Shown here piece after piece: positions 39,514-48,263 of a DNA stretch of 64,000 nucleotides. How positions within the stretch are numbered: the stretch's first letter is position 1; each line of letters starts with the position of its first letter. The position numbers and the translations under genes are program-made. The DNA comes from Kosakonia sacchari (GTDB taxonomy: Bacteria > Pseudomonadota > Gammaproteobacteria > Enterobacterales > Enterobacteriaceae), in NCBI GenBank assembly GCA_900109485.1, contig FOAY01000008.1, forward strand, positions 124,001 through 188,000. The letters run 5' to 3'. The notes under the pieces were generated by a model. That model saw only the letters and a list, made by a program, of their open reading frames with translations, was not told where the DNA came from and did no database searches.

Positions 39514-40458
39514 TTACAGGCCGAGCGCTTTTTCCACCGCCGGTTGCGCCGGTTGGCCGTCGCGCGTGGTGACGCCTGCAAGCCACGCTTTCAGCAGTTC
39601 CGGGCGTTTTGCCAGCTCGGCTTTGGCCGCCGCCTGCACATCTTCTTGCTTATCCAGCACGCGGGTAATCACCGCGTTTTCCAGCGCGACATCAAATTTC
39701 AACTGGCTGAAAAAACGGTTGGCGTTCGGGCACGCGGTGGCGAAATCTTTGCGGGTCACCGTATTCACAGTAGCGCTGCCGTAGTTGGGCCCGAAATACG
39801 CATCGCCGCCGCTCAGGTAAGCCAGCTTGAAACGTGTATTCATCGCATGCGGCTCCCAGCCAAGGAAGACGATCCACTGCTTACGCTCCACCGCACGCGT
39901 CACCTGCGCCAGCATGCCGCTTTCACTCGATTCCACCAGTTGCCAGTTTTGCAGGCCGAAATCGTGTTTATCGAGCATCTTTTTCAGGTTCTGGTTAGCA
40001 GGTGCGCCCGGCGCAATGCCGTAAATTTTGTTGTCGAATTTTGCCGCGTTCTTTTGCAGATCGGCAAAATCTTTCACCCCGGCCGCCGCGACATAATCCG
40101 GCACGGCCAGCGTAAAGCGCGCCGCAGGCAGGTTCGCGCCCAGCACGTTAATCGAACCATCGGCGGTAAATTTGCTGATTACCGGCGCCTGCGCAGGCAT
40201 CCAGTTGCCGAGGAAGACATCGACCTGCCCGGTTTTCAGCCCCTGAAACGCCAGCGCAACGGAGAGGTTTTGCACCTTTTGCTGGTAACCCAGCGCATTA
40301 AGCACCACGCCGGAGAGCGCGTTTGTCGAAGCGATATCCGTCCAGCCCGGATCGGACTGGGTAATCGTCGCGCAACGGGCTTCGTCGGCGGCGTAACTGC
40401 TCAGTGAAACCCCGCCAGCCAGCGCCAGCAGTAAAAGTTTGCTCACACGTTTTTTCAT
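39514..40458 (-). CDS. choX: Choline ABC transporter substrate-binding protein ChoX
   Basis: 314 residues. A signal peptide (KLLLLALAGGVSLSSYA|AD), then an OpuAC/ProX-type binding domain: CATITQSDPGWTDIASTNAL, GLKTGQVDVFLGNWMPAQ, ESSESGMLAQVTRAVERKQW, FLGWEPHAMN. The tryptophans are the likely aromatic box for the trimethylammonium group. Delivers choline, and possibly its sulfate ester, to ChoWV, which is encoded 3 kb away on the opposite strand. Starts two bases after betC, so both should be co-transcribed. Confidence 0.92.
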   Translation of the reverse strand: MKKRVSKLLLLALAGGVSLSSYAADEARCATITQSDPGWTDIASTNALSGVVLNALGYQQKVQNLSVALAFQGLKTGQVDVFLGNWMPAQAPVISKFTADGSINVLGANLPAARFTLAVPDYVAAAGVKDFADLQKNAAKFDNKIYGIAPGAPANQNLKKMLDKHDFGLQNWQLVESSESGMLAQVTRAVERKQWIVFLGWEPHAMNTRFKLAYLSGGDAYFGPNYGSATVNTVTRKDFATACPNANRFFSQLKFDVALENAVITRVLDKQEDVQAAAKAELAKRPELLKAWLAGVTTRDGQPAQPAVEKALGL

Positions 40459-40460
40459 TG

Positions 40461-42002
40461 TTATTTCCCTGCCGGTTGTTTTAAAGGGCGCGGATAACGG
40501 GCAAAAGCTTCCTGTTCATCCAGCGTTTGATGGTTACGAATGTAGCGTTGCGACGCCTCCTGATGCGGCTGAAAATCCCACTTCGGAATGGCATCGCTGC
40601 CTGCAATGCGGGTTAAAAACAGCCGCCGTTTCTGGCTCGCCAGCACCTGCTCGCGCAGCGCAGGCAGATCCCAGCAGCGGGCGACTTCGGCGGCAAACTC
40701 AGCGCTAACCTGCTGATAATCGCTATTTGCGGCCAGGTTTTGCCGCTCATCAGGATCGTTTTGCAGATGGAAGAGCTGCGGTGCTTCGCTGAAGGAGTGA
40801 ATGTATTTCCACGGGCCGCGACGGATCATCAGCATCGGCCCCAGCGCGCCTTCAGCAAGGTATTCGCTGCAGGCACCGTCCGGCCCCGCTTCGCCGCGCA
40901 AATGCGGCACCAGGCTGTTGCCATCCAGCGGCGCAATCGCCTGCGCTTTGCGGTCTTCGCCGCTTGCCAGCTCAACCAGCGTCGGCAGCAGATCGACCAG
41001 CGAAACGCTGTGGGCAATCCGTCGCGGCGCAAAGCGCGCCGGGTTATGCACGATAAACGGAATGCGCACCGCATTTTCGAAGAAGGTCATTTTGTACCAG
41101 AGATCGCGCTCGCCGAGCATTTCGCCATGATCCGCCACCACCAGCACTACGGTATCTTCCGCCAGCCCGGTTTCTTCCAGCGTTTTGACGATTTCGCCAA
41201 AGCAGTCATCGACATAGGCCAGCGCACCGTAATAAGCATGGCGCGCGCGACGGATCTGCTCATCGCTGAGCAAGCCCTCTTCCAGTTGATACATCGCCCG
41301 CAGACGCGCGGAGTGCGCATCCTCCTCGACATCCTGCTTGCGGGTTTTCGGCATATCGATCGCTTCCTCGCTAAAACGGTCAAGATAACGGCGCGGAATA
41401 GCAAACGGATCGTGTGGATGGGTGAGCGACAGCAGCAACATAAAAGGGTGTTCCGCCGGACGACGCGCGGCGTCATACAGCCGCTGGCGCGCCAGAAACA
41501 GCGCTTCATCGTCGAAATCAAGCTGGTTGGTGCGCACGCATTCGCCCGCTTCCAGCACCGAGCTCATATTGTGATACCAGTCGAGGCGGCGCTCCGGTCG
41601 CTCCCAGTCCGGCGTCCAGCCAAAATCAGCCGGGTAGATATCGGTGGTCAGGCGCTCATCAAAACCGTGCAACTGATCCGGGCCGCAGAAATGCATCTTG
41701 CCGGAGAGCCAGGTGCGGTAGCCCTGCTCGCGCAGGTAGTGGCAAAAAGTGGGCGAATCGGCATGAAACTCGGCGGCGTTATCATAGACGGCGTTGCGCG
41801 AGATAAATTGCCCGGTCATCAGCGAAGCCCGCGACGGCGCGCACAGCGGGCTGTTGCAGTAGGCGGATTCAAACACCACCCCTTCGTCGGCTAATTTATC
41901 GATATTCGGCGTCAGGCTAACATTATTACCATAAGTTTTTAATGCGCTGGCGGTTAATTGGTCGGCCATCAGAATAACGATATTCGGTTTCTTTATAAGC
42001 AT
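40461..42002 (-). CDS. betC: Choline-sulfatase
   Basis: 513 residues. Type I sulfatase: MADQLTASALKTYGN has the metal-binding aspartate, and NSPLCAPSRASLMTG is the CxPxR signature whose Cys54 is converted to formylglycine. SGKMHFCG, LTHPHDPF and VVADHGEMLGE hold further metal and substrate residues, and the C-terminal extension after WDFQPHQ is typical of choline-sulfatases. Hydrolyses choline-O-sulfate to choline and sulfate in the cytoplasm, giving an osmoprotectant precursor and sulfur. A formylglycine-generating or maturase gene is not in the window. Confidence 0.94.
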   Translation of the reverse strand: MLIKKPNIVILMADQLTASALKTYGNNVSLTPNIDKLADEGVVFESAYCNSPLCAPSRASLMTGQFISRNAVYDNAAEFHADSPTFCHYLREQGYRTWLSGKMHFCGPDQLHGFDERLTTDIYPADFGWTPDWERPERRLDWYHNMSSVLEAGECVRTNQLDFDDEALFLARQRLYDAARRPAEHPFMLLLSLTHPHDPFAIPRRYLDRFSEEAIDMPKTRKQDVEEDAHSARLRAMYQLEEGLLSDEQIRRARHAYYGALAYVDDCFGEIVKTLEETGLAEDTVVLVVADHGEMLGERDLWYKMTFFENAVRIPFIVHNPARFAPRRIAHSVSLVDLLPTLVELASGEDRKAQAIAPLDGNSLVPHLRGEAGPDGACSEYLAEGALGPMLMIRRGPWKYIHSFSEAPQLFHLQNDPDERQNLAANSDYQQVSAEFAAEVARCWDLPALREQVLASQKRRLFLTRIAGSDAIPKWDFQPHQEASQRYIRNHQTLDEQEAFARYPRPLKQPAGK

Positions 42003-42076
42003 ACAGCGTCCAACAATAAAATATTCAATTAAAACGTGATAGGTTTATCTCACGCTTATTAAACTCCGTGAAGGGG

Positions 42077-42098
42077 TTATTTCTTTATCATGAAATAA
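42077..42098. promoter_or_regulatory. Candidate operator between betC and its LysR regulator
   Basis: Perfect seven-base arms TTATTTC (42077-42083) and GAAATAA (42092-42098) with eight bases between, just before the regulator start. A second repeat, CGTGA (42035-42039) and TCACG (42050-42054), lies closer to betC. Such pairs suit an autoregulated LysR factor. Confidence 0.5.
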
Positions 42099-42107
42099 GG
42101 TGGATTT

Positions 42108-43037
42108 ATGGCAGACAAATTACAGCTTCCGCCTTTACAGGCTTTAGTCGTATTTGAAGCAGCGGCGCGATTAGGTAATTTTACCGCCGCAGGCAATGAG
42201 TTAGGACTTTCGCAACCGGCGGTCAGCCAGCGTATTCAGACGCTGGAAAGCCGGCTCAATGCACCGTTATTTGAACGGCGGCATCGCGGCGTGCAATTAA
42301 CCGAATCCGGCCACAGCCTGTACCTGATTGTTCGCAGTAGCCTGAACGATATCAGCGAACAACTGGAGCGCACGCGCCGCCAGCGCAGCGTACTGCGCAT
42401 CGATACCGATATGGGCTTCGCCAGCTACTGGCTGCTGCCGCGCATGGAGCGGCTGCAGGCGCTGATCCCCGGCGTGGAAGTGCAGGTAACCACCTCACCA
42501 AATGACTACAATTTCCGCGACAGTAACGCCGATTTAGCGATCTATTTCGGCCTCGGCAACTGGCCGGGCGCGCAAACCCAGCGGCTGTTCCCGGAGATCG
42601 TTTTTCCTGTTTGTAATCAGGAAATTAAACAGAAAATTGGCGCTGAAAATAACGCCGAACAGTTGCTGCGCTACCCGCTGTTAAAGCTGCCGGAAACCCG
42701 CCCGCAGCGCTGGATAACCTGGGAAGACTGGTTCCGCCACCACCAGGTTTACGGCCAGAGCCACAGCGCCTCGCGCACCTTTAACGCTTACTCGCTGGTG
42801 ATCCAGGCTGCGCTGGAAGGCCAGGGCATTGCGCTCGGCTGGCAGCCGCTGATCGCACCGTTTATCGCCAGCCGCCAATTGGTGCAGTGCGGTCCGCAGG
42901 TGCGTACCGAACGCGGTTATTATCTTATTTCCGCCAGCCATAAACCGCTCAGTACGCAGCAGGAAAAAATAAAAGCCTGGTTATTAGATGAAGCCTGGGG
43001 ATTTCATGAAAATAGCGCATTGATTGCCGGAATATAA
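42108..43037 (+). CDS. LysR regulator of choline-sulfate genes
   Basis: 309 residues, GcvA-like. Winged helix at LVVFEAAARLGNFTAAGNEL, GLSQPAVSQRIQTLESRL, then an effector domain (IDTDMGFASYWLLPRME, NADLAIYFGLGNWPG, LEGQGIALGWQPLI). Divergent from betC-choX by about 100 bases and followed by choV and choW on its own strand, so it likely controls both arms in response to choline or choline sulfate. Effector inferred from context. Confidence 0.9.
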   Translation: MADKLQLPPLQALVVFEAAARLGNFTAAGNELGLSQPAVSQRIQTLESRLNAPLFERRHRGVQLTESGHSLYLIVRSSLNDISEQLERTRRQRSVLRIDTDMGFASYWLLPRMERLQALIPGVEVQVTTSPNDYNFRDSNADLAIYFGLGNWPGAQTQRLFPEIVFPVCNQEIKQKIGAENNAEQLLRYPLLKLPETRPQRWITWEDWFRHHQVYGQSHSASRTFNAYSLVIQAALEGQGIALGWQPLIAPFIASRQLVQCGPQVRTERGYYLISASHKPLSTQQEKIKAWLLDEAWGFHENSALIAGI

Positions 43038-43141
43038 ATAAGCTAATGCGGAAAAAGCATATCCGCAAAGTTAAAATCAATTCTCCCTCCATTTCTTTTA
43101 CGCTAGGGTGTAAACATCCTTCCGAGAATAAAGCATGAACT

Positions 43142-43978
43142 ATGTCACAACCGTTATTTGAGTTAAGCGCGGTTAATAAATCTTATTATTCCACGCGCAA
43201 AAAACGTCTGTTTTCCCGGCGCGATAACCGCACCGCAGTGCAAGCGTTGCAGGATATTAATCTGCAAATCTTTGCCGGTGAAATATTTGTCATCGTCGGT
43301 TTATCGGGTTCGGGTAAATCGACGCTGCTGCGCACGCTCAATCACCTTATTCCGGCCAGCTCCGGCGAGGTGCGCTTTCAGGGCCAGCCGCTTGCCGCGC
43401 TATCTGACCGCCAACTTATCGCGCTGCGTCGTGAGCAGATGGGCATGGTGTTTCAGTCGTTTGCCCTGTTTGACGAGCGCAACGTGCTGGAAAATGTGGC
43501 GTTTGGGCTGGAAGTGGCGGGTGTTCCGCGTGAAGCGCGGGAAGCGCGGGCGCAGGCCATGCTGGAAAAAGTCGGGTTGAGCCATGTGGCAAAACAGTAT
43601 CCGCATCAGCTTTCCGGCGGAATGCAGCAGCGCGTCGGGCTGGCGCGGGCACTGGTGGTAAACCCGTCGGTACTGTTGATGGATGAAGCCTTTTCCGCGC
43701 TCGATCCGATTATCCGCCGTGAAATGCAGTCGCTGTTACTGGTGCTGCAGGCCGAGGCGCAGCGGACCATTGTCTTCGTCACTCACGATATGGAAGAGGC
43801 GCTGCGGCTCGGTTCGCGCATCGCCATTATGGAAAAAGGCAAACTGGTGCAGGTAGGGAAACCGGAAGCGCTGATCAACGCGCCCGCCACGCCTTATGTG
43901 CGTCACTTTTTCTCCGGCGTTGATGTTTCACGCTGGCAAATGGCGGAAAACTACGCCGATATCTGGACGACACGCTAA
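43142..43978 (+). CDS. choV: Choline/betaine ABC transporter ATPase ChoV
   Basis: 278 residues. ABC ATPase of the ProV branch: Walker [10 protein letters not shown] (53-61), Q-loop [10 protein letters not shown], signature [15 protein letters not shown], Walker [12 protein letters not shown], switch VTHDMEEAL. ProV is about 400 residues with C-terminal CBS domains; here the protein ends soon after the switch, so the osmosensing CBS module is missing and uptake should not be gated by ionic strength. The gene is eight bases before choW. Confidence 0.92.
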   Translation: MSQPLFELSAVNKSYYSTRKKRLFSRRDNRTAVQALQDINLQIFAGEIFVIVGLSGSGKSTLLRTLNHLIPASSGEVRFQGQPLAALSDRQLIALRREQMGMVFQSFALFDERNVLENVAFGLEVAGVPREAREARAQAMLEKVGLSHVAKQYPHQLSGGMQQRVGLARALVVNPSVLLMDEAFSALDPIIRREMQSLLLVLQAEAQRTIVFVTHDMEEALRLGSRIAIMEKGKLVQVGKPEALINAPATPYVRHFFSGVDVSRWQMAENYADIWTTR

Positions 43979-43986
43979 GGAATACC

Positions 43987-44820
43987 ATGGCTTATCCATT
44001 AGATTTTAGTCGGCAGATTGACGATGCCGTCCACGCGCTGCTGGCCCATGCTGGCGGGTTATTTGACGGGATCGCCCGGGTCATCGATCTGTTTGCCGGT
44101 GGCCTGGAGCAGCTGATTAGCGCGCTGTCGCCGTGGGGGCTGGTGGCGCTGGCGGTGGTGATTGGCGCATGGCGGATCGGCAAAGGGTTTGCGCTGTTTG
44201 CCCTGCTCGCCACGCTGTACATTATTTACAGCGGTTACAGCGATCATGCGGCAATCACGCTGGCGCTGACCTTATCTTCCACCTTTTTCAGCCTACTGCT
44301 CGGCATTCCGCTTGGCATCTGGAGCGCCCGCCGTGCGGCCGTCGGCAGCGTGGTGCGCACCCTGCTCGATTTTATGCAGACCATGCCCGCGTTTGTTTAT
44401 CTGATCCCGGCGACCATTTTGTTCGGCCTCGGCAGACCGCCGGGCATTTTCGCCACCATTCTGTTTTCCATGCCGCCAGTCGTACGTCTGACGGATTTAG
44501 GCATTCGCCAGGTGAGCAGCGCCCGGCTGGAAGCGGGCGTCGCCTTTGGTTGTACGCCGTGGCAGTTATTGTGGAAAGTGCAGTTACCCGCCGCGCAGCC
44601 GTCGATCATGGCCGGGGTGAATCAAACGATAATGATGGCGATGTCGATGGTGATCATCGCCTCGATGGTCGGAGCCGGTGGGCTGGGGAATGATATTCTC
44701 AGCAGCATTCAGCAACTGGAAATTGGCCTCGGTTTACAGAGCGGCATCGTGGTAGTGCTGATGGCTATTTTGCTGGATCGCCTCTCTGCCAGTTTTGCCC
44801 GCCGTCCGGCGGATCAATAA
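43987..44820 (+). CDS. choW: Choline/betaine ABC transporter permease ChoW
   Basis: 277 residues with about six or seven helices, of the ProW/OpuAB type. The EAA motif region (VSSARLEAGVAFGCTPWQLL, WKVQLPAAQPSIMAGVNQTI) couples to ChoV. MQTMPAFVYLIPATILFGLG is a conserved family helix. It works with ChoX and ChoV for choline or choline-sulfate import. Its last seven bases overlap the converging small gene. Confidence 0.92.
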   Translation: MAYPLDFSRQIDDAVHALLAHAGGLFDGIARVIDLFAGGLEQLISALSPWGLVALAVVIGAWRIGKGFALFALLATLYIIYSGYSDHAAITLALTLSSTFFSLLLGIPLGIWSARRAAVGSVVRTLLDFMQTMPAFVYLIPATILFGLGRPPGIFATILFSMPPVVRLTDLGIRQVSSARLEAGVAFGCTPWQLLWKVQLPAAQPSIMAGVNQTIMMAMSMVIIASMVGAGGLGNDILSSIQQLEIGLGLQSGIVVVLMAILLDRLSASFARRPADQ

Positions 44821-45197
44821 CCACGAAATTGCGCGCGTTGCCAGGCGCCGTCGACCAGCTCGGCGGCCGCCTGCGCCTGATCGCGGAAGTTCGCGCCGTA
44901 GTGCTCCATCAGCGCGGCGTGGCGAGTCAGGTAACGCATCCCCTCTTCATCTTCGGCAATGCTTTCCAGAAACCACGCCGGCACGCCTTTTTCCAGCGTC
45001 TGCTTTGTTAGCGAAGCGTTGAATTGCGTGCGCAGAGAAGCGTCGGTAATCCACGATGGCTGCTGACGAACCATATTGCCCTTAATCGCCCGCAGCGCCC
45101 GCTGTGAACGTCGGTAATGTTCGTTAAGCCTCGCGGAATTCCACGCTTTCACAAATAACAGTAGCAGTACCGGGATCACACACCAGAATAGGCTCAT
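44814..45197 (-). CDS. Uncharacterised single-helix membrane protein
   Basis: 127 residues. An N-terminal helix (MSLFWCVIPVLLLLFVKAW) followed by a soluble, mostly helical region with many Arg and Gln residues (SARLNEHYRRSQRALRAIKG; QTLEKGVPAWFLESIAEDEE). I recognise no family. The ATG at 45197 follows GAGAGAG at good spacing; the open frame upstream lacks support. It overlaps the end of choW by seven bases tail to tail. Confidence 0.65.
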   Translation of the reverse strand: MSLFWCVIPVLLLLFVKAWNSARLNEHYRRSQRALRAIKGNMVRQQPSWITDASLRTQFNASLTKQTLEKGVPAWFLESIAEDEEGMRYLTRHAALMEHYGANFRDQAQAAAELVDGAWQRAQFRGY

Positions 45198-45293
45198 CGC
45201 TCTCTCGCTATCTCTGTTTGCCGCTCCCCGATAGTACTGACAAAAAATTACAAAAGCCTTTACAAAGATCAATATTTGGCTTTAAGAACGATA

Positions 45294-45318
45294 CCCGGCA
45301 AGCAACCTGCTGCCGGGC
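45294..45318. repeat. Inverted repeat between ABC operon end and small gene
   Basis: CCCGGCA and TGCCGGG arms separated by 11 bases, with no T run on either strand. Possibly a REP-like element or an mRNA 3' end. Confidence 0.4.
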
Positions 45319-45342
45319 ACAGAAGAGGAAAAAGGCGGGAGA

Positions 45343-46209
45343 TTAACGCTGCATGCCCCAGCGTTTGACGGTGACTTTCTCAAGGCTTGCGAACACTACG
45401 CCTTCGACCAATAAACCGATGGCGATCACCGTAACCAGCCCGGCAAAAACGCGGTCAGTGAATAACTCGTTGCGGTTCTGGAAGATATACCAGCCCAGAC
45501 CGCCCTGCCCGCTGGAAGCGCCAAACACCAGTTCGGCGGCAATCAGCGTGCGCCAGGCGAAGGCCCAGCCGATTTTCAGCCCGGAGAGAATGGCCGGTAA
45601 GGATGCCGGGATCAGGATCGTCACCACATAACGCGGGCCGCTAAGACCATAATTGCGCCCGGCCATGCGCAGGGTCTCCGGCACACCGCTAAAACCCGAC
45701 CAGGTGTTCAGCGCAATCGGCCACATCACCGAATGCACCAGCACAAAGATCAGGCTGGCATTGCCAAGACCAAACCACAGCAGCGCCAGCGGCAATAGCG
45801 CAATTGCCGGTAACGGGTTGAGCATCGCCGTGAGCGTGCTGAGCAAGTCGCGGCCAAACTGAGTGGTCACCGCCAACGCACTGGCTACCAGCGCCAGCAC
45901 GCTGCCAATCAGATACCCTTTCAGCAAAATACTCAGCGAGTTAATAATCTTCTGCGGCAACTCACCGTTGCACATATCTTCGCTGAAGGCGTGCCAGGTT
46001 TGCAGCACGCCGGGCAGCATCAAATCATTGTGTTGCACGCGCGCGGCAATTTCCCATAACGCCAGCACCAGCAGCACAATAAAGGTTTTACGTAACCACG
46101 CCATATTCCACAGCCGCTGGCTGAGCGGCAACGGCGCTTCAACGGCTACATCGCGCAGCGGCGGCAGTTCACGTTCAAATTCAGGACGAATGTAGGGTGG
46201 CTGCGACAT
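45343..46209 (-). CDS. ABC permease, TauC/SsuC type
   Basis: 288 residues, about six helices, of the nitrate/sulfonate/taurine permease family. LPAIALLPLALLWFGLG and the EAA region (RMAGRNYGLSGPRYVVTILI, PASLPAILSGLKIGWAFAW) are typical. The ATG at 46209 follows a GAGGAG site and overlaps the end of the ATPase gene by 29 bases; the frame open further upstream is antisense noise. Third gene of a binding protein-ATPase-permease operon. Substrate not assignable; sulfonates are one option. Confidence 0.88.
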   Translation of the reverse strand: MSQPPYIRPEFERELPPLRDVAVEAPLPLSQRLWNMAWLRKTFIVLLVLALWEIAARVQHNDLMLPGVLQTWHAFSEDMCNGELPQKIINSLSILLKGYLIGSVLALVASALAVTTQFGRDLLSTLTAMLNPLPAIALLPLALLWFGLGNASLIFVLVHSVMWPIALNTWSGFSGVPETLRMAGRNYGLSGPRYVVTILIPASLPAILSGLKIGWAFAWRTLIAAELVFGASSGQGGLGWYIFQNRNELFTDRVFAGLVTVIAIGLLVEGVVFASLEKVTVKRWGMQR

Positions 46210-47023
46210 ACGCGGGCTCCTCACCAGAAACAGGAGATGTGCGGTTTCCGCCAGTGGGGAACAGCAGATCGTGAATATGCTGCGCGGCATGCTGGAATGC
46301 CTCGCTACCAAAATCGTTGAGCGTGAACTGATGGCAGTTCAGCTCGGCGCGAACCCGCCCCGGGTGCGGCGACAGCACCAGAATACGGCTGCCGACCACC
46401 AGCGCCTCTTCAATGGAGTGCGTGACAAACAGCAGGGTAAAGCGCTCCTCTTCCCACAGCGCGAGCAGTTCCTCCTGCATAGTGCGGCGCGTCAGCGCAT
46501 CCAGCGCGGCAAAGGGCTCATCCATCAACAAAATACGCGGCTTCATCGCCAGCGCGCGGGCAATCGCCACGCGCTGTTTCATGCCGCCGGAAAGGGTATG
46601 CGGCATCGCATCGGCAAACCCGGCGAGCCCAACTTTATTGAGAAAGTGCAACGCCGTCTCTCTGGCTTCTGCGCGGCTGGCTTTGCGGCTGGCCAGTAGC
46701 GGGAACATGATGTTTTCCAGCACCGTTTTCCACGGCGGCAACTGATCAAACTCCTGGAACACCATCATCCGCTCCGGGCCAGGTGCTGCGATCGCCTTGC
46801 CCTGCAATGTGATCTCGCCGCCGCGCGGCGCCAGAAAACCGCCCGTCGCTTTCAGCAGGCTCGATTTCCCGCAGCCGGAAGGGCCGAGCAGAATAAAGCG
46901 GTCGCCAGGCCAGACATCAAAACTGACATCATGGGTTGCCCGCACCAGCCGTTCGCGGGTGCGGTATTCAATATCAACATGGCTGACCTGCAACAGCGGC
47001 CCGTCGTTGTGGTGAGTTGCCAT
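46181..47023 (-). CDS. ABC ATPase, TauB/SsuB type
   Basis: 280 residues. Walker A GPSGCGKSS (about 49-57), MVFQEFDQLPPWKTVLENI as the family Q-loop, signature LSGGMKQRVAIARAL, Walker B LLMDEPFAALD, and switch FVTHSIEEAL. It energises the downstream permease. It begins 18 bases after the binding-protein gene on the same strand. Confidence 0.9.
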   Translation of the reverse strand: MATHHNDGPLLQVSHVDIEYRTRERLVRATHDVSFDVWPGDRFILLGPSGCGKSSLLKATGGFLAPRGGEITLQGKAIAAPGPERMMVFQEFDQLPPWKTVLENIMFPLLASRKASRAEARETALHFLNKVGLAGFADAMPHTLSGGMKQRVAIARALAMKPRILLMDEPFAALDALTRRTMQEELLALWEEERFTLLFVTHSIEEALVVGSRILVLSPHPGRVRAELNCHQFTLNDFGSEAFQHAAQHIHDLLFPTGGNRTSPVSGEEPAYVAATLHSS

Positions 47024-47041
47024 CGCGGCCTCCTGAGGGGT

Positions 47042-48049
47042 TTAACTGCCTGGGTTTTCCCACGCTTCGTCGAAGAAATAGTCTTTCCACGAGGCGGCTT
47101 TGTTTTTCAGCACCCCAAGTTCATGGAGTTTTTCGGCATACACACCGGTGCGTTCCGGCGAAATGGTGAAGCTAATTTCCGGGTCGTTGACAATCTTCTG
47201 CACCAGCGGTAATGGCAGCCGTGATTTTTCCACGCGAATATAGGTTTCCGCCGCCGCATTTTTATCGGCGTTGATGATTTTGGCGGCGTCGCTCAGGGCG
47301 CGATAAAACGCCTTATAGGTTTTCGGGTTCTCGTCATGGAATTTCTGCGTGGTGTAAAGCACGTTAAAAGTGGCCTGTCCGCCCAGCACATCATACGAGC
47401 TGAGAATTTTATGGACGTTGCTGTGTTCCAGCGCCTGATACTGGAAAGGCGGGCTGGAGAAGTGGGTGGTAATTTCCGAACCGCCGGCAATTAACGCTGC
47501 GCTGGCATCCGGGTGCGGCAGGCTGACGCTAATATTATCGAAGCGTTTAAAATCGGCATCGCCATATAATTTGGCGGTTTCAATCTGTAATGTCCGCGAC
47601 TGGAAACCGACGCCCGCGGCCGGGACGGCAATTCTGTCTTTATCGCTCAAATCCTTAATGCTTTTTACCACCGGGTTATTACTGAGCAAATAGTTAGGCA
47701 TGGAACCGAGCGAGGCAATGGCTTTGACATTCTGTCGATCTTTAGTGCGATCCCACAGCGTTAATAGCGGCGGCACGCCTGCGGAGGCCACATCCAGCGC
47801 ACCGGAGAGCAATGCTTCATTCATACCGGTAGCGCCGGAAATAGTGCGCCACTCAACCTGAATATCCAGCCCCTCTTTTTTACCTTCTTTTTCAATTAGC
47901 TGTTGGTCGCGCACCACGTCCAGAATTAAATAACCAATGCCAAATTGCTGTGCAATGCTAATTTTCCCTTCCGCCAGCGCGGACGGGCTGATACCGCCAA
48001 GCGTAGCAAGCGCCAAAACGCCTGCGAGCGTCTGGTGTAATCTTTTCAT
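47042..48049 (-). CDS. ABC substrate-binding protein, TauA/NitT type
   Basis: 335 residues with a signal peptide (RLHQTLAGVLALATLGGISP, cleaved after SALA). The NMT1/THI5-like binding domain has EWRTISGATGMNEALLSGAL, DVASAGVPPLL and HPDASAALIAGGSEITTHFS. The ATG at 48049 has GGGGA upstream; 27 more codons are open but not family-like. Head of the transporter operon, divergent from a YbiC-like dehydrogenase that may act on the imported compound. Confidence 0.88.
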   Translation of the reverse strand: MKRLHQTLAGVLALATLGGISPSALAEGKISIAQQFGIGYLILDVVRDQQLIEKEGKKEGLDIQVEWRTISGATGMNEALLSGALDVASAGVPPLLTLWDRTKDRQNVKAIASLGSMPNYLLSNNPVVKSIKDLSDKDRIAVPAAGVGFQSRTLQIETAKLYGDADFKRFDNISVSLPHPDASAALIAGGSEITTHFSSPPFQYQALEHSNVHKILSSYDVLGGQATFNVLYTTQKFHDENPKTYKAFYRALSDAAKIINADKNAAAETYIRVEKSRLPLPLVQKIVNDPEISFTISPERTGVYAEKLHELGVLKNKAASWKDYFFDEAWENPGS

Positions 48050-48263
48050 CTCTGTTCCCCGTTTTTTAAATTTTTCAAAAGAAAATGATTGGCTGGCGGG
48101 GTCAGAAAAAGGAAATGATTTAATCTGCAATGCTTAGTTAAAAATTAACAATAGCCAGATAAGGCGCAGGCGTTATTCAGTGAGCGGGAAAGGATAGTTA
48201 TTTTTAATGGTTAGGTGACAAATATATCCTCGTTATAGTCGAAAGCTCCTCTTTATTTCCTTA

